Of a DNA stretch of 64,000 nucleotides, positions 56,400 to 64,000 are shown piece by piece. The stretch is from an uncultured Gemmiger sp. (GTDB taxonomy: Bacteria; Bacillota; Clostridia; Oscillospirales; Ruminococcaceae). The translations under genes and the position numbers were made by a program. The stretch is from contig CALWNO010000003.1 in the NCBI GenBank assembly GCA_944382785.1, forward strand, positions 28,572 through 92,571, in the 5' to 3' direction. Position 1 is the first letter of the stretch, and each line of letters starts with the position of its first letter. The notes under the pieces are model-generated. The model was not told the DNA's origin. It saw nothing but the letters and a program-made list of their open reading frames with translations, and made no database searches.

Positions 56400-57743
56400 T
56401 TATCTCTGAGGGGATTCCGGGGCAAGAGGTCCGTACACTCCCGCCCACTGCCGGGGCGCCTGGGCAAACACCGCCCCCGCCAGCAGCAAAGCCGCCGGGT
56501 TGGTGGTCAGGTGGAAGCTCTGGCACTCCATGTAGGCGTACAGCAGCATCACCAGCAGGCAGCACACCTCCACCCGTCCGCTGCGGCGGGCAAAGCCCCA
56601 CAGGGCCACGATCAGCACCGCCGCCAGCAGCAGAGCCATCACCGGGCCGAACTGGTACACCGAAAACACAAAACTGTTGTCCAGGGCGGGCCATTCGGGC
56701 AGCACCTGCCCGGCGATCTTCACATCCAGCACCCGGTAGGCGATCCACACCAGGGACAGCCGTCCGGTGAGCAGGTCATCCAGTTTAGCCATCCATGCGG
56801 GGCCGAAATCCGACCACCAGGGGCCATTTTTCACCATGGGCAGGGGCAAAAGGAAGCTCACCGCCGCCAGGGCCGGGATCGCCGCCGCACACAGAGGCAC
56901 CGACCACCGGGGCATGGCCTTGTCCCGGCGCAGGCGGCACCAGACCAGCAGCACCGCCAGGGCAAAGCAGCACAGGGCCGCCGTGCGGCAGGCCGGGCCC
57001 TTGTACAGAAAGACGCCCACCGCCGCGATGATCCCCGCGTCCAGCCACCGGGGCCTGCGGGCCCGGAGCATGGCAAAGGCCAGCCCCAGGCCAAAAACCA
57101 GCCCGCCGAAGGTGTTGGGGTGGCCGTAGCCGTAGGTACCCCGGATCTCATACAGGTTGCGTTCCGCCGCCAGGCCGGGGGCCGGAGGCAGCAGCCCCAC
57201 ATAGTTGAGCCCCACCACCAGCAGGATGGCGGCGGTCCCGGCCACCAGGAAGGTTTTCAGGGCTTTTTCCAGGGGCAGGTCCTTGGCGGCCAGCACAGCC
57301 ACCACAAGGCCGATCCACCAGATGTTGTGGCAGTTGAAGTAGACCCACCGGGCAATGAAGTACAGTGCCCCGGCCACTCCCAGGCTGCGCCAGGTATACC
57401 GGGTGCCGAAAAGGATCTTGGCCCCGAAGCAGAGGAAAGCCACCCAGTCCAGCACCGGGGAGAGCACGCCCTGCACCCAGGGCCAGGCATCCCGGGCCAT
57501 GCTGTTGCAGAAGGCTACGCTGACCTCATAGGCCGCCAGCCCCACTGCAAAGCACGCCGACCCGGCTCTTGTACGCCAGCCGGCACCCCAGCCGCCGAAG
57601 AGGAAATGCTCTTTCCGCCATAACGCGCCCAAAGCCCGGCGTACCCGGCCGGGTCCCGGCCCCTGAGCAAGCCATGCCTGCCCCAGGTCCCATACAGCCG
57701 CCGCGAACAACGCCAGCAGCAGCCCGTTTGCAAATCCGAACAC
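56400..57743 (-). CDS. Wzy-like polysaccharide polymerase / O-antigen ligase family protein
   Basis: 447 residues from a GTG at 57743, preceded by AAGGGGG; the open frame reaches further but a promoter lies in that part, so the longer form is excluded. About 11 TM segments, and the motif GTYGYGHPNTFGG after a large outside loop, as in Gram-positive Wzy polymerases. Would polymerise lipid-linked repeats outside. It is isolated from the main glycan locus 27 kb away. Confidence 0.7.
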   Translation of the reverse strand: MFGFANGLLLALFAAAVWDLGQAWLAQGPGPGRVRRALGALWRKEHFLFGGWGAGWRTRAGSACFAVGLAAYEVSVAFCNSMARDAWPWVQGVLSPVLDWVAFLCFGAKILFGTRYTWRSLGVAGALYFIARWVYFNCHNIWWIGLVVAVLAAKDLPLEKALKTFLVAGTAAILLVVGLNYVGLLPPAPGLAAERNLYEIRGTYGYGHPNTFGGLVFGLGLAFAMLRARRPRWLDAGIIAAVGVFLYKGPACRTAALCCFALAVLLVWCRLRRDKAMPRWSVPLCAAAIPALAAVSFLLPLPMVKNGPWWSDFGPAWMAKLDDLLTGRLSLVWIAYRVLDVKIAGQVLPEWPALDNSFVFSVYQFGPVMALLLAAVLIVALWGFARRSGRVEVCCLLVMLLYAYMECQSFHLTTNPAALLLAGAVFAQAPRQWAGVYGPLAPESPQR

Positions 57744-57780
57744 CCGGCCCGGCCCCCTTTTCAAAAAACATTCTGGGCCT

Positions 57781-57809
57781 ATTATACCCGCCGCCCCGCC
57801 GTTTGACAA
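57781..57809 (-). promoter_or_regulatory. Promoter of the Wzy-like gene
   Basis: Minus strand TTGTCA (57809-57804), 17-base spacer, perfect TATAAT (57786-57781). Its -35 overlaps that of the opposite promoter. Confidence 0.8.
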
Positions 57810-57831
57810 GCCGACCGGGGGATGGTATTCT
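57803..57831 (+). promoter_or_regulatory. Promoter of the PAP2 gene
   Basis: TTGACA (57803-57808), 17-base spacer, TATTCT (57826-57831); a further TATAAT occurs at 57840-57845 without a -35. The -35 boxes of the two divergent promoters share five bases. Confidence 0.6.
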
Positions 57832-57900
57832 TGTCCTATTATAATAAGGAAGTTCTCTTTCCTTTCCAGTTTTGACCATTCTCTGAAAGGAGGCCCCGCC

Positions 57901-58407
57901 ATGACCGCGGACCGTTATCAGGCGGTGCTGGATTGGTTCCGCGCCCGCCCTGCCGCCAAGTTCCTGCTGCGCGCCGTGTCCCTGGGGGCGGTGGCCGCCG
58001 TCTACCTGCTCTACGCCGGACTGGCCCTTTGGCTGGTGTGGCGGCGGGACCCGGCCCTGAGGCCCTTTCTGGCCGTGCCCGCCGTGGTGTTTGTGCTGGG
58101 CACCGCCCTGCGCCGGGCCATCAACCGTCCCCGCCCCTATGAGGCCCTGGGCTTTGCCCCTCTTTTTCCCAAAGATACCAAAGGACAGAGCTTTCCCAGC
58201 CGCCATTGCTTCTCGGCGGCCTGCATCGCGGTGGCTGCTTTGCAGATTTTGCCCACCGCTGCCCTGGTCCTGGGCGTGCTGGCTTTGCTCATTGCCCTGT
58301 CCCGGGTGCTGAGCGGGGTGCATTACCCCTCCGACGTGCTGGGCGGGCTGGTTTTCGGGGCCGCGGCCTCCTGGCTGGGAACGACCCTCTGGTTTTTCTT
58401 TGCATGA
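57901..58407 (+). CDS. PAP2 family phosphatase
   Basis: 168 residues, GAAAGGAGG before the ATG. Four to five TM segments and the three PAP2 motifs: AINRPRPYE (K/R-X6-RP), FPSRH (PSGH-like, here PSRH) and SRVLSGVHYPSDVLGG (S-R-X5-H-X3-D). Removes phosphate from lipid pyrophosphates or phosphatidate at the membrane; a role in undecaprenyl-PP recycling would fit a glycan-rich cell. Confidence 0.9.
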   Translation: MTADRYQAVLDWFRARPAAKFLLRAVSLGAVAAVYLLYAGLALWLVWRRDPALRPFLAVPAVVFVLGTALRRAINRPRPYEALGFAPLFPKDTKGQSFPSRHCFSAACIAVAALQILPTAALVLGVLALLIALSRVLSGVHYPSDVLGGLVFGAAASWLGTTLWFFFA

Positions 58408-58409
58408 AA

Positions 58410-58438
58410 AAAAGGCCGGGAACGAATTCCCGGCCTTG
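58410..58438. terminator. Terminator between PAP2 and flavoprotein genes
   Basis: AAGGCCGGGAA pairs with TTCCCGGCCTT across CGAA; an A run precedes it and it serves both convergent genes. Confidence 0.9.
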
Positions 58439-58449
58439 CCTTGGTGCAA

Positions 58450-59070
58450 TCAGCGGATAAAGTTGGTGCGCAGGGCGTTTTCGGCGGTGGGGGCCTCAAT
58501 GCCCGCAGCCTTGCCTGCCTCGATGCACTTCAGCAGCCAGGCCATGTTGTGGCCCAGATTGCGCATGATCTGCATGCCTTCCTCGTCCTGGGCGGCCTGC
58601 TCGGCGTTGTTGCCGTGGACCATGGGCCAGTAGGTGGAGCTGACCAGGGGCATCTCATAGAACTGGGGCACCTTTTCCAGGGCTTCCAGGGCGCTGGTGG
58701 TCCCGGCGCGGCGGGCGCTGGTCACGATGGCCGCCGGCTTGTGGCGCAGGGTCCGCCCGGCGCTGTAAGCCAGACGGTGCATAAAGCCCAGCATGCCCGC
58801 GGCGGCGGTGGCATAGTGCACCGGCGCGCCGAACACAAAGGCGTCGGCCTTTTCAGCCAGGGGCACCACGTCGGCCACTGGGCCGCCAAAGACGCACTTG
58901 CCTGCCTTGGCGCAGCCGCCGCAGCCCACACAGCCGCCCACCGGGGCCGCCCCGATGTGGAAGAAGGTGGTCTCGATGCCGTCGGCGTTCAGAGCCTTGG
59001 CCACTTCCCGCAGGGCCGCGTCGGTGCAGCCGTGGGCGTGGGAACTGCCGTTGATGAGCAAAACATTCAT
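58450..59070 (-). CDS. Flavodoxin-fold NADPH-dependent FMN reductase family protein
   Basis: 206 residues from the ATG at 59070 with GGAGG upstream. Flavodoxin-like: LLINGSSHAHGCTDAALREVA (FMN phosphate loop), GAPVHYATAAAGMLGFMHRL. GGCVGCGGCAKAGKC holds four cysteines in the C-X2-C-X2-C-X4-C layout of iron-sulfur flavoproteins. Probably an electron-transfer or quinone/oxygen-scavenging reductase. Stands alone. Confidence 0.85.
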   Translation of the reverse strand: MNVLLINGSSHAHGCTDAALREVAKALNADGIETTFFHIGAAPVGGCVGCGGCAKAGKCVFGGPVADVVPLAEKADAFVFGAPVHYATAAAGMLGFMHRLAYSAGRTLRHKPAAIVTSARRAGTTSALEALEKVPQFYEMPLVSSTYWPMVHGNNAEQAAQDEEGMQIMRNLGHNMAWLLKCIEAGKAAGIEAPTAENALRTNFIR

Positions 59071-59193
59071 TGTAAAATTCCTCCGTATGAGGCGCCACAT
59101 GGTATCGGCGCCGGAAATTCTTACCAATTCCAGTATACCATATGCGGCAAGCCCCCTTGCCTGCCTTACTCATTATATAAAGGAAGTTGCCTT

Positions 59194-60369
59194 ATGTCCA
59201 AGACCTGCCCTTTGCAGTCCCGCCAATGCGGCGGCTGTCCCCTGCTGCACCTGCCCTATGAGGAGCAGCTGACCCAAAAGCAGCAGAAAGCCCGGGATCT
59301 GCTGGAGCGTTACGCCCCGGTGGCCCCCATCCTGGGGCAAGCCGACCCCTGGCACTACCGCAACAAGGCCATTGCCACCTTCACCCAGGGGCGGGGCGGG
59401 CTGCAGGCGGGCATCTACGCCGCCGGCACTCACCGCGTACTGCCCATGCCGGAAGCGGGCTGCCTGCTGCAGGACGAAGTCCTCAACCGGACACTGAAAG
59501 CCGCCGTGGATGCCGCCCGTGCCTGCCGCTGGCCCGCCTACAACGAGGACCGGGGCACCGGCCTTGTGCGCCATGTCCTGGTTCGCCGGGGTGTGCACAC
59601 CGGCCAGGTGATGGTGGTGCTCGTCACCGCCGCCGACCGACTGCCGGGCAGCCGCAATTTTGTGGCGGCCCTGCGCAAGGCCGCCCCCTGGGTGACCACG
59701 GTGGTGCACAACTGCAACCCCCGCCACACCAGCGCGGTGCTGGGCAAGGATGTGCGGGTGCTGTATGGCCCGGGTCATATTCTGGATACCTTGTGCGGGC
59801 TGCAGTTTTCCATCTCGGCCTCCAGCTTTTACCAGGTGAACCCCGCCCAGACCGAAGTTCTCTACAACAAAGCCATGGAAGCCGCCGCCCTCACCGGCAA
59901 GGAGACGGTACTGGACGCCTACTGCGGCACCGGCACCATCGGGCTGTGCGCTGTCTCCGCCGGGGCGGGGCGGCTCATCGGGGTGGAGCGCACCCTCGCC
60001 GCCGTGCGGGACGCCGCCGCCAACGCCGCCCGCAACGGCATCAAAAACGCCCGGTTCTTCTGTGCCGATGCCACTGAGTGGATCCAGCAGGCCGCCCAAG
60101 AGGGGCTGCGCCCCGACGTGGTCTTTCTGGACCCGCCCCGGGCCGGCACCACCCCGGCGTTCATCGCCGCCGTCACCGCCATGGCCCCCAGGCGCATCGT
60201 CTATGTGAGCTGTGACCCCGAGACCCTGGCCCGGGACGTGGGGCTGTTCGCCCGCCGGGGCTGGCAGGCCAAGAGCTTCCAGCCCGTGGATCTGTTCCCT
60301 CATACGGAACATCTGGAGACAGTTTGTACATTAGAAAACACGAAAGAAAGCAAAAAAGGAATCGATTGA
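59194..60369 (+). CDS. rlmD: 23S rRNA (uracil-5-)-methyltransferase, RlmD/RumA type
   Basis: 391 residues from the ATG at 59194, with AAGGAAG upstream. Iron-sulfur cysteines CPLQSRQCGGC near the N-terminus; no TRAM domain. SAM site LDAYCGTGTIGL, catalytic VSCDPETLARD (Cys nucleophile) and FLDPPRAGT. Methylates U1939 (and in Firmicutes RlmCD also U747). The stop is two bases from mcrB, so restriction gene expression may depend on it. Confidence 0.92.
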   Translation: MSKTCPLQSRQCGGCPLLHLPYEEQLTQKQQKARDLLERYAPVAPILGQADPWHYRNKAIATFTQGRGGLQAGIYAAGTHRVLPMPEAGCLLQDEVLNRTLKAAVDAARACRWPAYNEDRGTGLVRHVLVRRGVHTGQVMVVLVTAADRLPGSRNFVAALRKAAPWVTTVVHNCNPRHTSAVLGKDVRVLYGPGHILDTLCGLQFSISASSFYQVNPAQTEVLYNKAMEAAALTGKETVLDAYCGTGTIGLCAVSAGAGRLIGVERTLAAVRDAAANAARNGIKNARFFCADATEWIQQAAQEGLRPDVVFLDPPRAGTTPAFIAAVTAMAPRRIVYVSCDPETLARDVGLFARRGWQAKSFQPVDLFPHTEHLETVCTLENTKESKKGID

Positions 60370-60371
60370 TT

Positions 60372-61937
60372 ATGGCAGGAATAGAAGTACTGGATTTTTC
60401 CAAGTTATTGGGTGGTGTCGTCAAGAAGCCATACCAAGTTACTTTCGGAGAGATTTCGCACAGCTTGGAAACAGATGCCATGCGTGAATTTCTGGAGCAG
60501 TATCGGATGTGTTCGGATCAAGAGGGTTCCGGACAGAGCGGTTCAACTTTTCTTGACATTATTTTAATTGCAGCCATCCTTCATACGCCCGGCGACAAGA
60601 CAGCCAGGCTCAATGCATACAAAGCGTTACGATGGCGCGGCGAACCATCACAGCAATCGAGTCTTTCGCGAAGCCTAGGAAATCTTATCGACAAAGAAAA
60701 TCATTCCATCAAGGAGGCAAAGAAATTATTACAGCGCTGGTATAATGAGGCGGGCCTGCATATCGATGAAGCCACAACTTTGGATGACTGGTGGCATGCT
60801 GTCGGGAAGCACCTTCCCGAAAACACTCGCGAAAAAATACAGAACATGCTATACGGGGCAGTTGCGACTCCCCAGACCTCCGGCCAAGCGAAAGGAAATG
60901 TGCCAAAAATGAGCAGCGTAGAGCAGAAAGTCAAAGACCTGATCAACAACCACCAGTACCAGATCATCCTGACCGGCGCCCCCGGTACCGGCAAAACCTA
61001 TCTGGCCAAAAAGATTGCCCAGGAGTATGTCGGGAACGGGGCCGATTCGGACAAAAGAATCAAGCGGGTCCAGTTCCACCCGTCCTACGATTACACGGAT
61101 TTTGTGGAAGGCCTGCGTCCCATGACCGAAAATGGTCAGATGGTATTCCGCAAAATGGACGGCACCTTCAAGGCCTTCTGCCGCTTTGTTGCCGATAACA
61201 ACCTGCGTGCGGCAGGGTACAATCCGGAAGAACTGGATGAAGAGGCATACAAAGACCCCATCCTCCATGAAGATGCCCAGAACGGCGAGGATCTGCATTT
61301 CTTCCTCATTGATGAGATCAACCGTGCGGACCTGTCCAAGGTCTTCGGCGAACTGATGTTCTGCCTGGAAAGAGACAAGCGCGGGGAGAGAATCGATACC
61401 CAGTACCAGAACCTGCCCTGCTATGGCAAAGACGGCAAGATGATTTCCAACGACATCTTCCAGGACGGCTTCTTCCTGCCCAAAAACATCGTTATCATCG
61501 GCACCATGAACGACATCGACCGTTCGGTGGAGAGTATGGACTTCGCCCTGCGCCGCCGCTTTGTGTGGGAAGAGGTGAAAGTCGACGAAGAGCTGCTCAT
61601 GGGCGTCTTTGAAGAGCCCACGTTCTTTGGCGGCAGGGGTCTGGATACCGAATCCCTTGCCAGGCATATTGTTCGCTTCAACGATGCGATGAAGGCGCAG
61701 GTAAAATACCTGAACAGCGGCTACGACATCAGCCAGGGCCAGTTTTCCGACATACCCGACAGTGAAAAGACAAACATGGACGCCATTTTGAATTGGGTAT
61801 GGACCTACCGTGTGGAATCTCTGCTGAAAGAATACATGCGCGGCGACCAGGAATCCGCCCGCCACCTGGAAGACCTGCACAAGGTATGGTTTGACTGCGC
61901 CCCCGCGGCTTCCGGGGAGAGCGGGGATCAGTTATGA
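60372..61937 (+). CDS. mcrB: McrB-family AAA+ GTPase with an atypical N-terminal domain
   Basis: 521 residues. N-terminal 1-185 unknown, helical, not the DUF3578 or DUF2357 types I recognise; AAA+ domain from about 190 with Walker A GAPGTGKT (202-209), Walker B FFLIDEINRADLSKVFGELM, and the McrB signature GTMNDIDRSV followed by the arginine-rich ALRRRF. Moves along modified DNA and activates McrC. DNA of the first 530 bases is AT-richer than the rest, so the recognition domain was probably exchanged. Overlaps mcrC by four bases (ATGA). Confidence 0.9.
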   Translation: MAGIEVLDFSKLLGGVVKKPYQVTFGEISHSLETDAMREFLEQYRMCSDQEGSGQSGSTFLDIILIAAILHTPGDKTARLNAYKALRWRGEPSQQSSLSRSLGNLIDKENHSIKEAKKLLQRWYNEAGLHIDEATTLDDWWHAVGKHLPENTREKIQNMLYGAVATPQTSGQAKGNVPKMSSVEQKVKDLINNHQYQIILTGAPGTGKTYLAKKIAQEYVGNGADSDKRIKRVQFHPSYDYTDFVEGLRPMTENGQMVFRKMDGTFKAFCRFVADNNLRAAGYNPEELDEEAYKDPILHEDAQNGEDLHFFLIDEINRADLSKVFGELMFCLERDKRGERIDTQYQNLPCYGKDGKMISNDIFQDGFFLPKNIVIIGTMNDIDRSVESMDFALRRRFVWEEVKVDEELLMGVFEEPTFFGGRGLDTESLARHIVRFNDAMKAQVKYLNSGYDISQGQFSDIPDSEKTNMDAILNWVWTYRVESLLKEYMRGDQESARHLEDLHKVWFDCAPAASGESGDQL

Positions 61938-63370
61938 ATATTCTTCTATGTGATTACTCTCCCGTCCCGGAAACGCCTCTGCCGGCAGAAACGCCCGCCC
62001 CAGACGGTCCCGAACAAGGCAACGCCTCCCCCTGCTGGACAGACCTTTGCAGGGAGCTGCAGGACCAGCTGGACCGAAAGAACATCCGGATCGAGCAGCT
62101 TTTTGCCGGGGAAGACAGCGCGCAGGAGCGGGGGCCCCTGCGTCTGTTCAGCCCCTTCAACGGCACCCTGTATACCCAGAAATACGCCGGCATCCTCAGC
62201 TACCGGGGGCACACCATCCAGATTCTGTCCCGGTTTGACCGCCCCGCCGGGGGGCAATCTCCCGACCAGCCGCAGAAGAACTTTTTCCTGTCCTATCTGC
62301 TGTCCAAGGCGCTGGATATCCCCATCCAGTCTTTTCCGGACCTGAAGGTGGACAGCCACACAGGGGAATTCTGGGATCTTCTGCTCGCCAGGCTCTTTCT
62401 GGACCAGCTGAAGGCAGCCTGTTCCCGCGGGTTGTACCGCCAGTACCAGACCTTCCGCCACAACGATTCTGCCCCCAGGGGGGTCCTGGACATCGCCCGG
62501 CACATCCGGCTCAACCCCATGGCCAACGGCAAGTGTGCCTACTCCGCCCGGGAATACTCCCTGAACAATCCCATGAACCATCTGATCCTGCGGGCCCGGG
62601 ACTGCCTGCTTCGCAAGCAGGGGGTCATTGCCGGCCTGGTAAACCAGACATTGGCGGCAGACACCGACCTGCGCATCACCCTGCAGCAGATGGAATATGC
62701 CATGGATGCCTTTCACGCACCCTCGGAGCAGATGATCCTGCACAGAACCGACCGCCCTATCACCCACACCGTCTACCGGGAGTATGAACCCCTGCGCCGG
62801 ACCGCCCGCCTGATTCTGCAGCGCCTGGGGCTGGACACCTTCCAGGCCGGGTCTTTTCAGGTCAGCGGCATGGTCATCCCCATGGACAAGATGTGGGAGC
62901 GGTTTCTGGAAAAGGCGATTTTCTCCAGGGTGGAAGGCATTTCCCTGTCCACCCAGTATCGGAAAGCCATTCTGGAAAACAGCTTCACCATCCGTCCCGA
63001 CTTTTTCCTGTGCTATCAGGGCAAGCCCTTTGTGTTTGATGCCAAGTACAAAGCCGGCTGGGGCGGACTGTACTCGGGTCAAAAGGACTGGAACGCTGTG
63101 CGGGACGACCTCTACCAGGTCATCAGCTATCTGCACCTCCTGAAATCAGAACGAGGCGGCATCCTCTTCCCGCTCCGGAGCGAGGCGGCACAGCCCAGGA
63201 GCTACCGCCTTCTGCAAGAAGAATTGCCCGACTGCCTCCATCTGATTCCCGTCCCGATTCCCCAAAGCCGGGATTCTTTCTATGACTATGCCCGCGCGTT
63301 CGACGAAAGCTGCGAGCAGGTTGCCCGGGAAATCCAAAGCATTCTTGCCTCTGCACCGCAAAAATCCTGA
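61934..63370 (+). CDS. mcrC: McrC-family nuclease subunit
   Basis: 478 residues. N-terminal 150 residues: LFSPFNGTLYTQKYAGILSYRG; middle helical LFLDQLKAACSRGLYRQYQTF and YSLNNPMNHLILRARD; C-terminal PD-(D/E)XK nuclease with IRPDFFLCYQGKPFVFDAKYKAGWGG (D then D-X-K). Cuts DNA between modified sites when assembled with McrB. An overlap with mcrB as ATGA ensures joint translation. Together a type IV restriction system against methylated phage DNA. Confidence 0.9.
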   Translation: MNILLCDYSPVPETPLPAETPAPDGPEQGNASPCWTDLCRELQDQLDRKNIRIEQLFAGEDSAQERGPLRLFSPFNGTLYTQKYAGILSYRGHTIQILSRFDRPAGGQSPDQPQKNFFLSYLLSKALDIPIQSFPDLKVDSHTGEFWDLLLARLFLDQLKAACSRGLYRQYQTFRHNDSAPRGVLDIARHIRLNPMANGKCAYSAREYSLNNPMNHLILRARDCLLRKQGVIAGLVNQTLAADTDLRITLQQMEYAMDAFHAPSEQMILHRTDRPITHTVYREYEPLRRTARLILQRLGLDTFQAGSFQVSGMVIPMDKMWERFLEKAIFSRVEGISLSTQYRKAILENSFTIRPDFFLCYQGKPFVFDAKYKAGWGGLYSGQKDWNAVRDDLYQVISYLHLLKSERGGILFPLRSEAAQPRSYRLLQEELPDCLHLIPVPIPQSRDSFYDYARAFDESCEQVAREIQSILASAPQKS

Positions 63371-63390
63371 ATTCAGAAAGGAGTTCCGCC

Positions 63391-63888
63391 ATGACCGGTC
63401 TTGTCATCCGCCCTGCCCTTCCCGCTGACGCCCCCGCCATCGGCCGTATCCATTGCCAAGCCTGGCGGGAGACCTACACCGGCCTGTTGCCGGATGCCAT
63501 GATGGCCCGCCTGTCGGAGGAGCGCAGCACCGGAATTTTCCGCCGGGAAGGCTGCCGCAACCTCTTTGTGGCAGAGCTGGACGGGGAGGCCGTGGGCTTC
63601 TGCGGCTACGGTCCCTGGCGGGGCGGGAATTCCGACCCCGGCTTAGGGGAGATCGTGGGGCTGTATGTGCTGCAAAAAGCCCAGCACCGGGGCATCGGCA
63701 CCCGGCTGCTGCAGGCGGGGCTGAATGCCCTGCAATCCGGCGGCTATACCCGGGTTGTCTTGTGGGTGCTGGCCAGCAACGCCCACGCCATCGGGTATTA
63801 CCAGGCCCGGGGCTTCCGGGACACCGGCCTCACCCAGGGGGACGGCCTCCTGCAGGAGCGGCAGATGCTCCTTTCCCCCTTACACTGA
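63391..63888 (+). CDS. GNAT family N-acetyltransferase
   Basis: 165 residues, AAAGGAG before the ATG. ALPADAPAIGRIHCQAWRETYTGLLPD start, acetyl-CoA site LYVLQKAQHRGIGTRLLQAGL (Q/R-X2-G-X-G/A), VLASNAHAIGYYQARGF end. Probably acetylates a small molecule or a protein N-terminus; substrate unknown. Follows mcrC by 20 bases. Confidence 0.92.
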   Translation: MTGLVIRPALPADAPAIGRIHCQAWRETYTGLLPDAMMARLSEERSTGIFRREGCRNLFVAELDGEAVGFCGYGPWRGGNSDPGLGEIVGLYVLQKAQHRGIGTRLLQAGLNALQSGGYTRVVLWVLASNAHAIGYYQARGFRDTGLTQGDGLLQERQMLLSPLH

Positions 63889-63894
63889 ACAGCA

Positions 63895-63929
63895 CGGCGG
63901 CGGACTTTCGTCCGCCGCCGCTTTTTTTG
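63895..63929 (+). terminator. Terminator after the GNAT gene
   Basis: GGCGGCGGAC (63896-63905) pairs with GTCCGCCGCC (63910-63919) across TTTC, followed by CTTTTTTT. Confidence 0.92.
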
Positions 63930-63938
63930 TATTCCGAA

Positions 63939-63961
63939 AACCACTCGCTAGGCGAGTGGTT
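63939..63961. repeat. Perfect hairpin near the right edge, possible mobile-element end
   Basis: AACCACTCGC, a TAG loop and GCGAGTGGTT form a perfect 10-bp stem. It lies immediately after a strong terminator and has AAAAAAG after it rather than a T run, so it is not the terminator. Such imperfectly explained subterminal hairpins are the recognition sites of IS200/IS605 and REP-type elements. The rest lies beyond the window. Confidence 0.35.
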
Positions 63962-64000
63962 CGAAAAAAGACTAATGTCGATCATGATGGAATAAAAACT

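Noticed and set aside
55880-56770. A 296-codon rightward frame across desulfoferrodoxin
   Set aside because: It is frame-shifted relative to dfx, whose metal ligands are complete, and runs through the terminator.
1-64000. CRISPR arrays, tRNA or rRNA genes
   Set aside because: No regularly spaced repeats, cloverleaf patterns or rRNA-like stretches were seen.

Overview
The window looks like chromosome of a fairly high-GC, strictly anaerobic, low-motility-type Firmicute, most likely a Clostridia/Oscillospiraceae (Faecalibacterium/Subdoligranulum/Gemmiger-like) gut bacterium. Reasons: strong AGGAGG ribosome binding sites, sigma-A type promoters, a desulfoferrodoxin, a GGGtGRT/NifU-like pair, a Rex-type operator before an iron alcohol dehydrogenase, and Gram-positive phage families (PBSX terminase, SPP1-like portal, XkdX, Gp15). 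The assignment is inference from content, not from a marker gene. No rRNA, tRNA or CRISPR array was seen.

Region 1 (1-29.8 kb) is a large surface-glycan locus. A leftward operon (7174 to 1) makes a CDP-3,6-dideoxyhexose precursor (rfbF, rfbG, rfbH) together with a multi-TM glycosyltransferase-like protein, a Wzx flippase and a GT2 enzyme cut by the window edge. From a divergent promoter at 7.3 kb a rightward set begins: two paralogous GT2 enzymes, a GT4, a Wzm/Wzt ABC exporter with a C-terminal sugar-binding domain, another GT4, a GT52/polysialyltransferase-like enzyme, and a pseudaminic acid pathway (pseC, pseF, pseI, pseG). An SDR, a metallophosphatase and an ATP-grasp enzyme are embedded between pseI and pseG with overlapping reading frames. 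It ends with GT-C membrane enzymes, an O-acyltransferase, an epimerase, UDP-galactopyranose mutase and a GT2. The 24.5-26.9 kb part is clearly AT-richer. pseB and pseH are not in the window.

Region 2 (29.8-45.6 kb): after an acyl-carrier-like protein that lacks the phosphopantetheine serine comes a compact leftward phage module: ArpU-like regulator, small and large terminase, portal, capsid, connectors, tail tube, Gp15, tape measure, tail proteins, XkdX, M23 endolysin and holin-like proteins. No integrase, repressor, replication or excision genes lie inside it. Two copies of a 28-bp element stand before the regulator gene and before the packaging genes. It is either a late-module prophage remnant or a domesticated, GTA-like particle cluster.

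Region 3 (45.6-53.5 kb): cardiolipin synthase; a second glycan export operon (fdtB, fdtA, ABC permease, ABC ATPase) pointing to a 3-amino-3,6-dideoxyhexose glycan; an ImmA/ImmR-like metallopeptidase-repressor pair with a palindromic operator; a YbjN-domain protein; an iron alcohol dehydrogenase with a Rex-like operator.

Region 4 (53.5-64 kb): GGGtGRT protein and NifU-like scaffold, divergent desulfoferrodoxin, a Wzy-like membrane protein, PAP2 phosphatase, flavoprotein, RlmD-like rRNA methyltransferase, an McrB/McrC type IV restriction pair, and a GNAT acetyltransferase, ending in a hairpin at the window edge.
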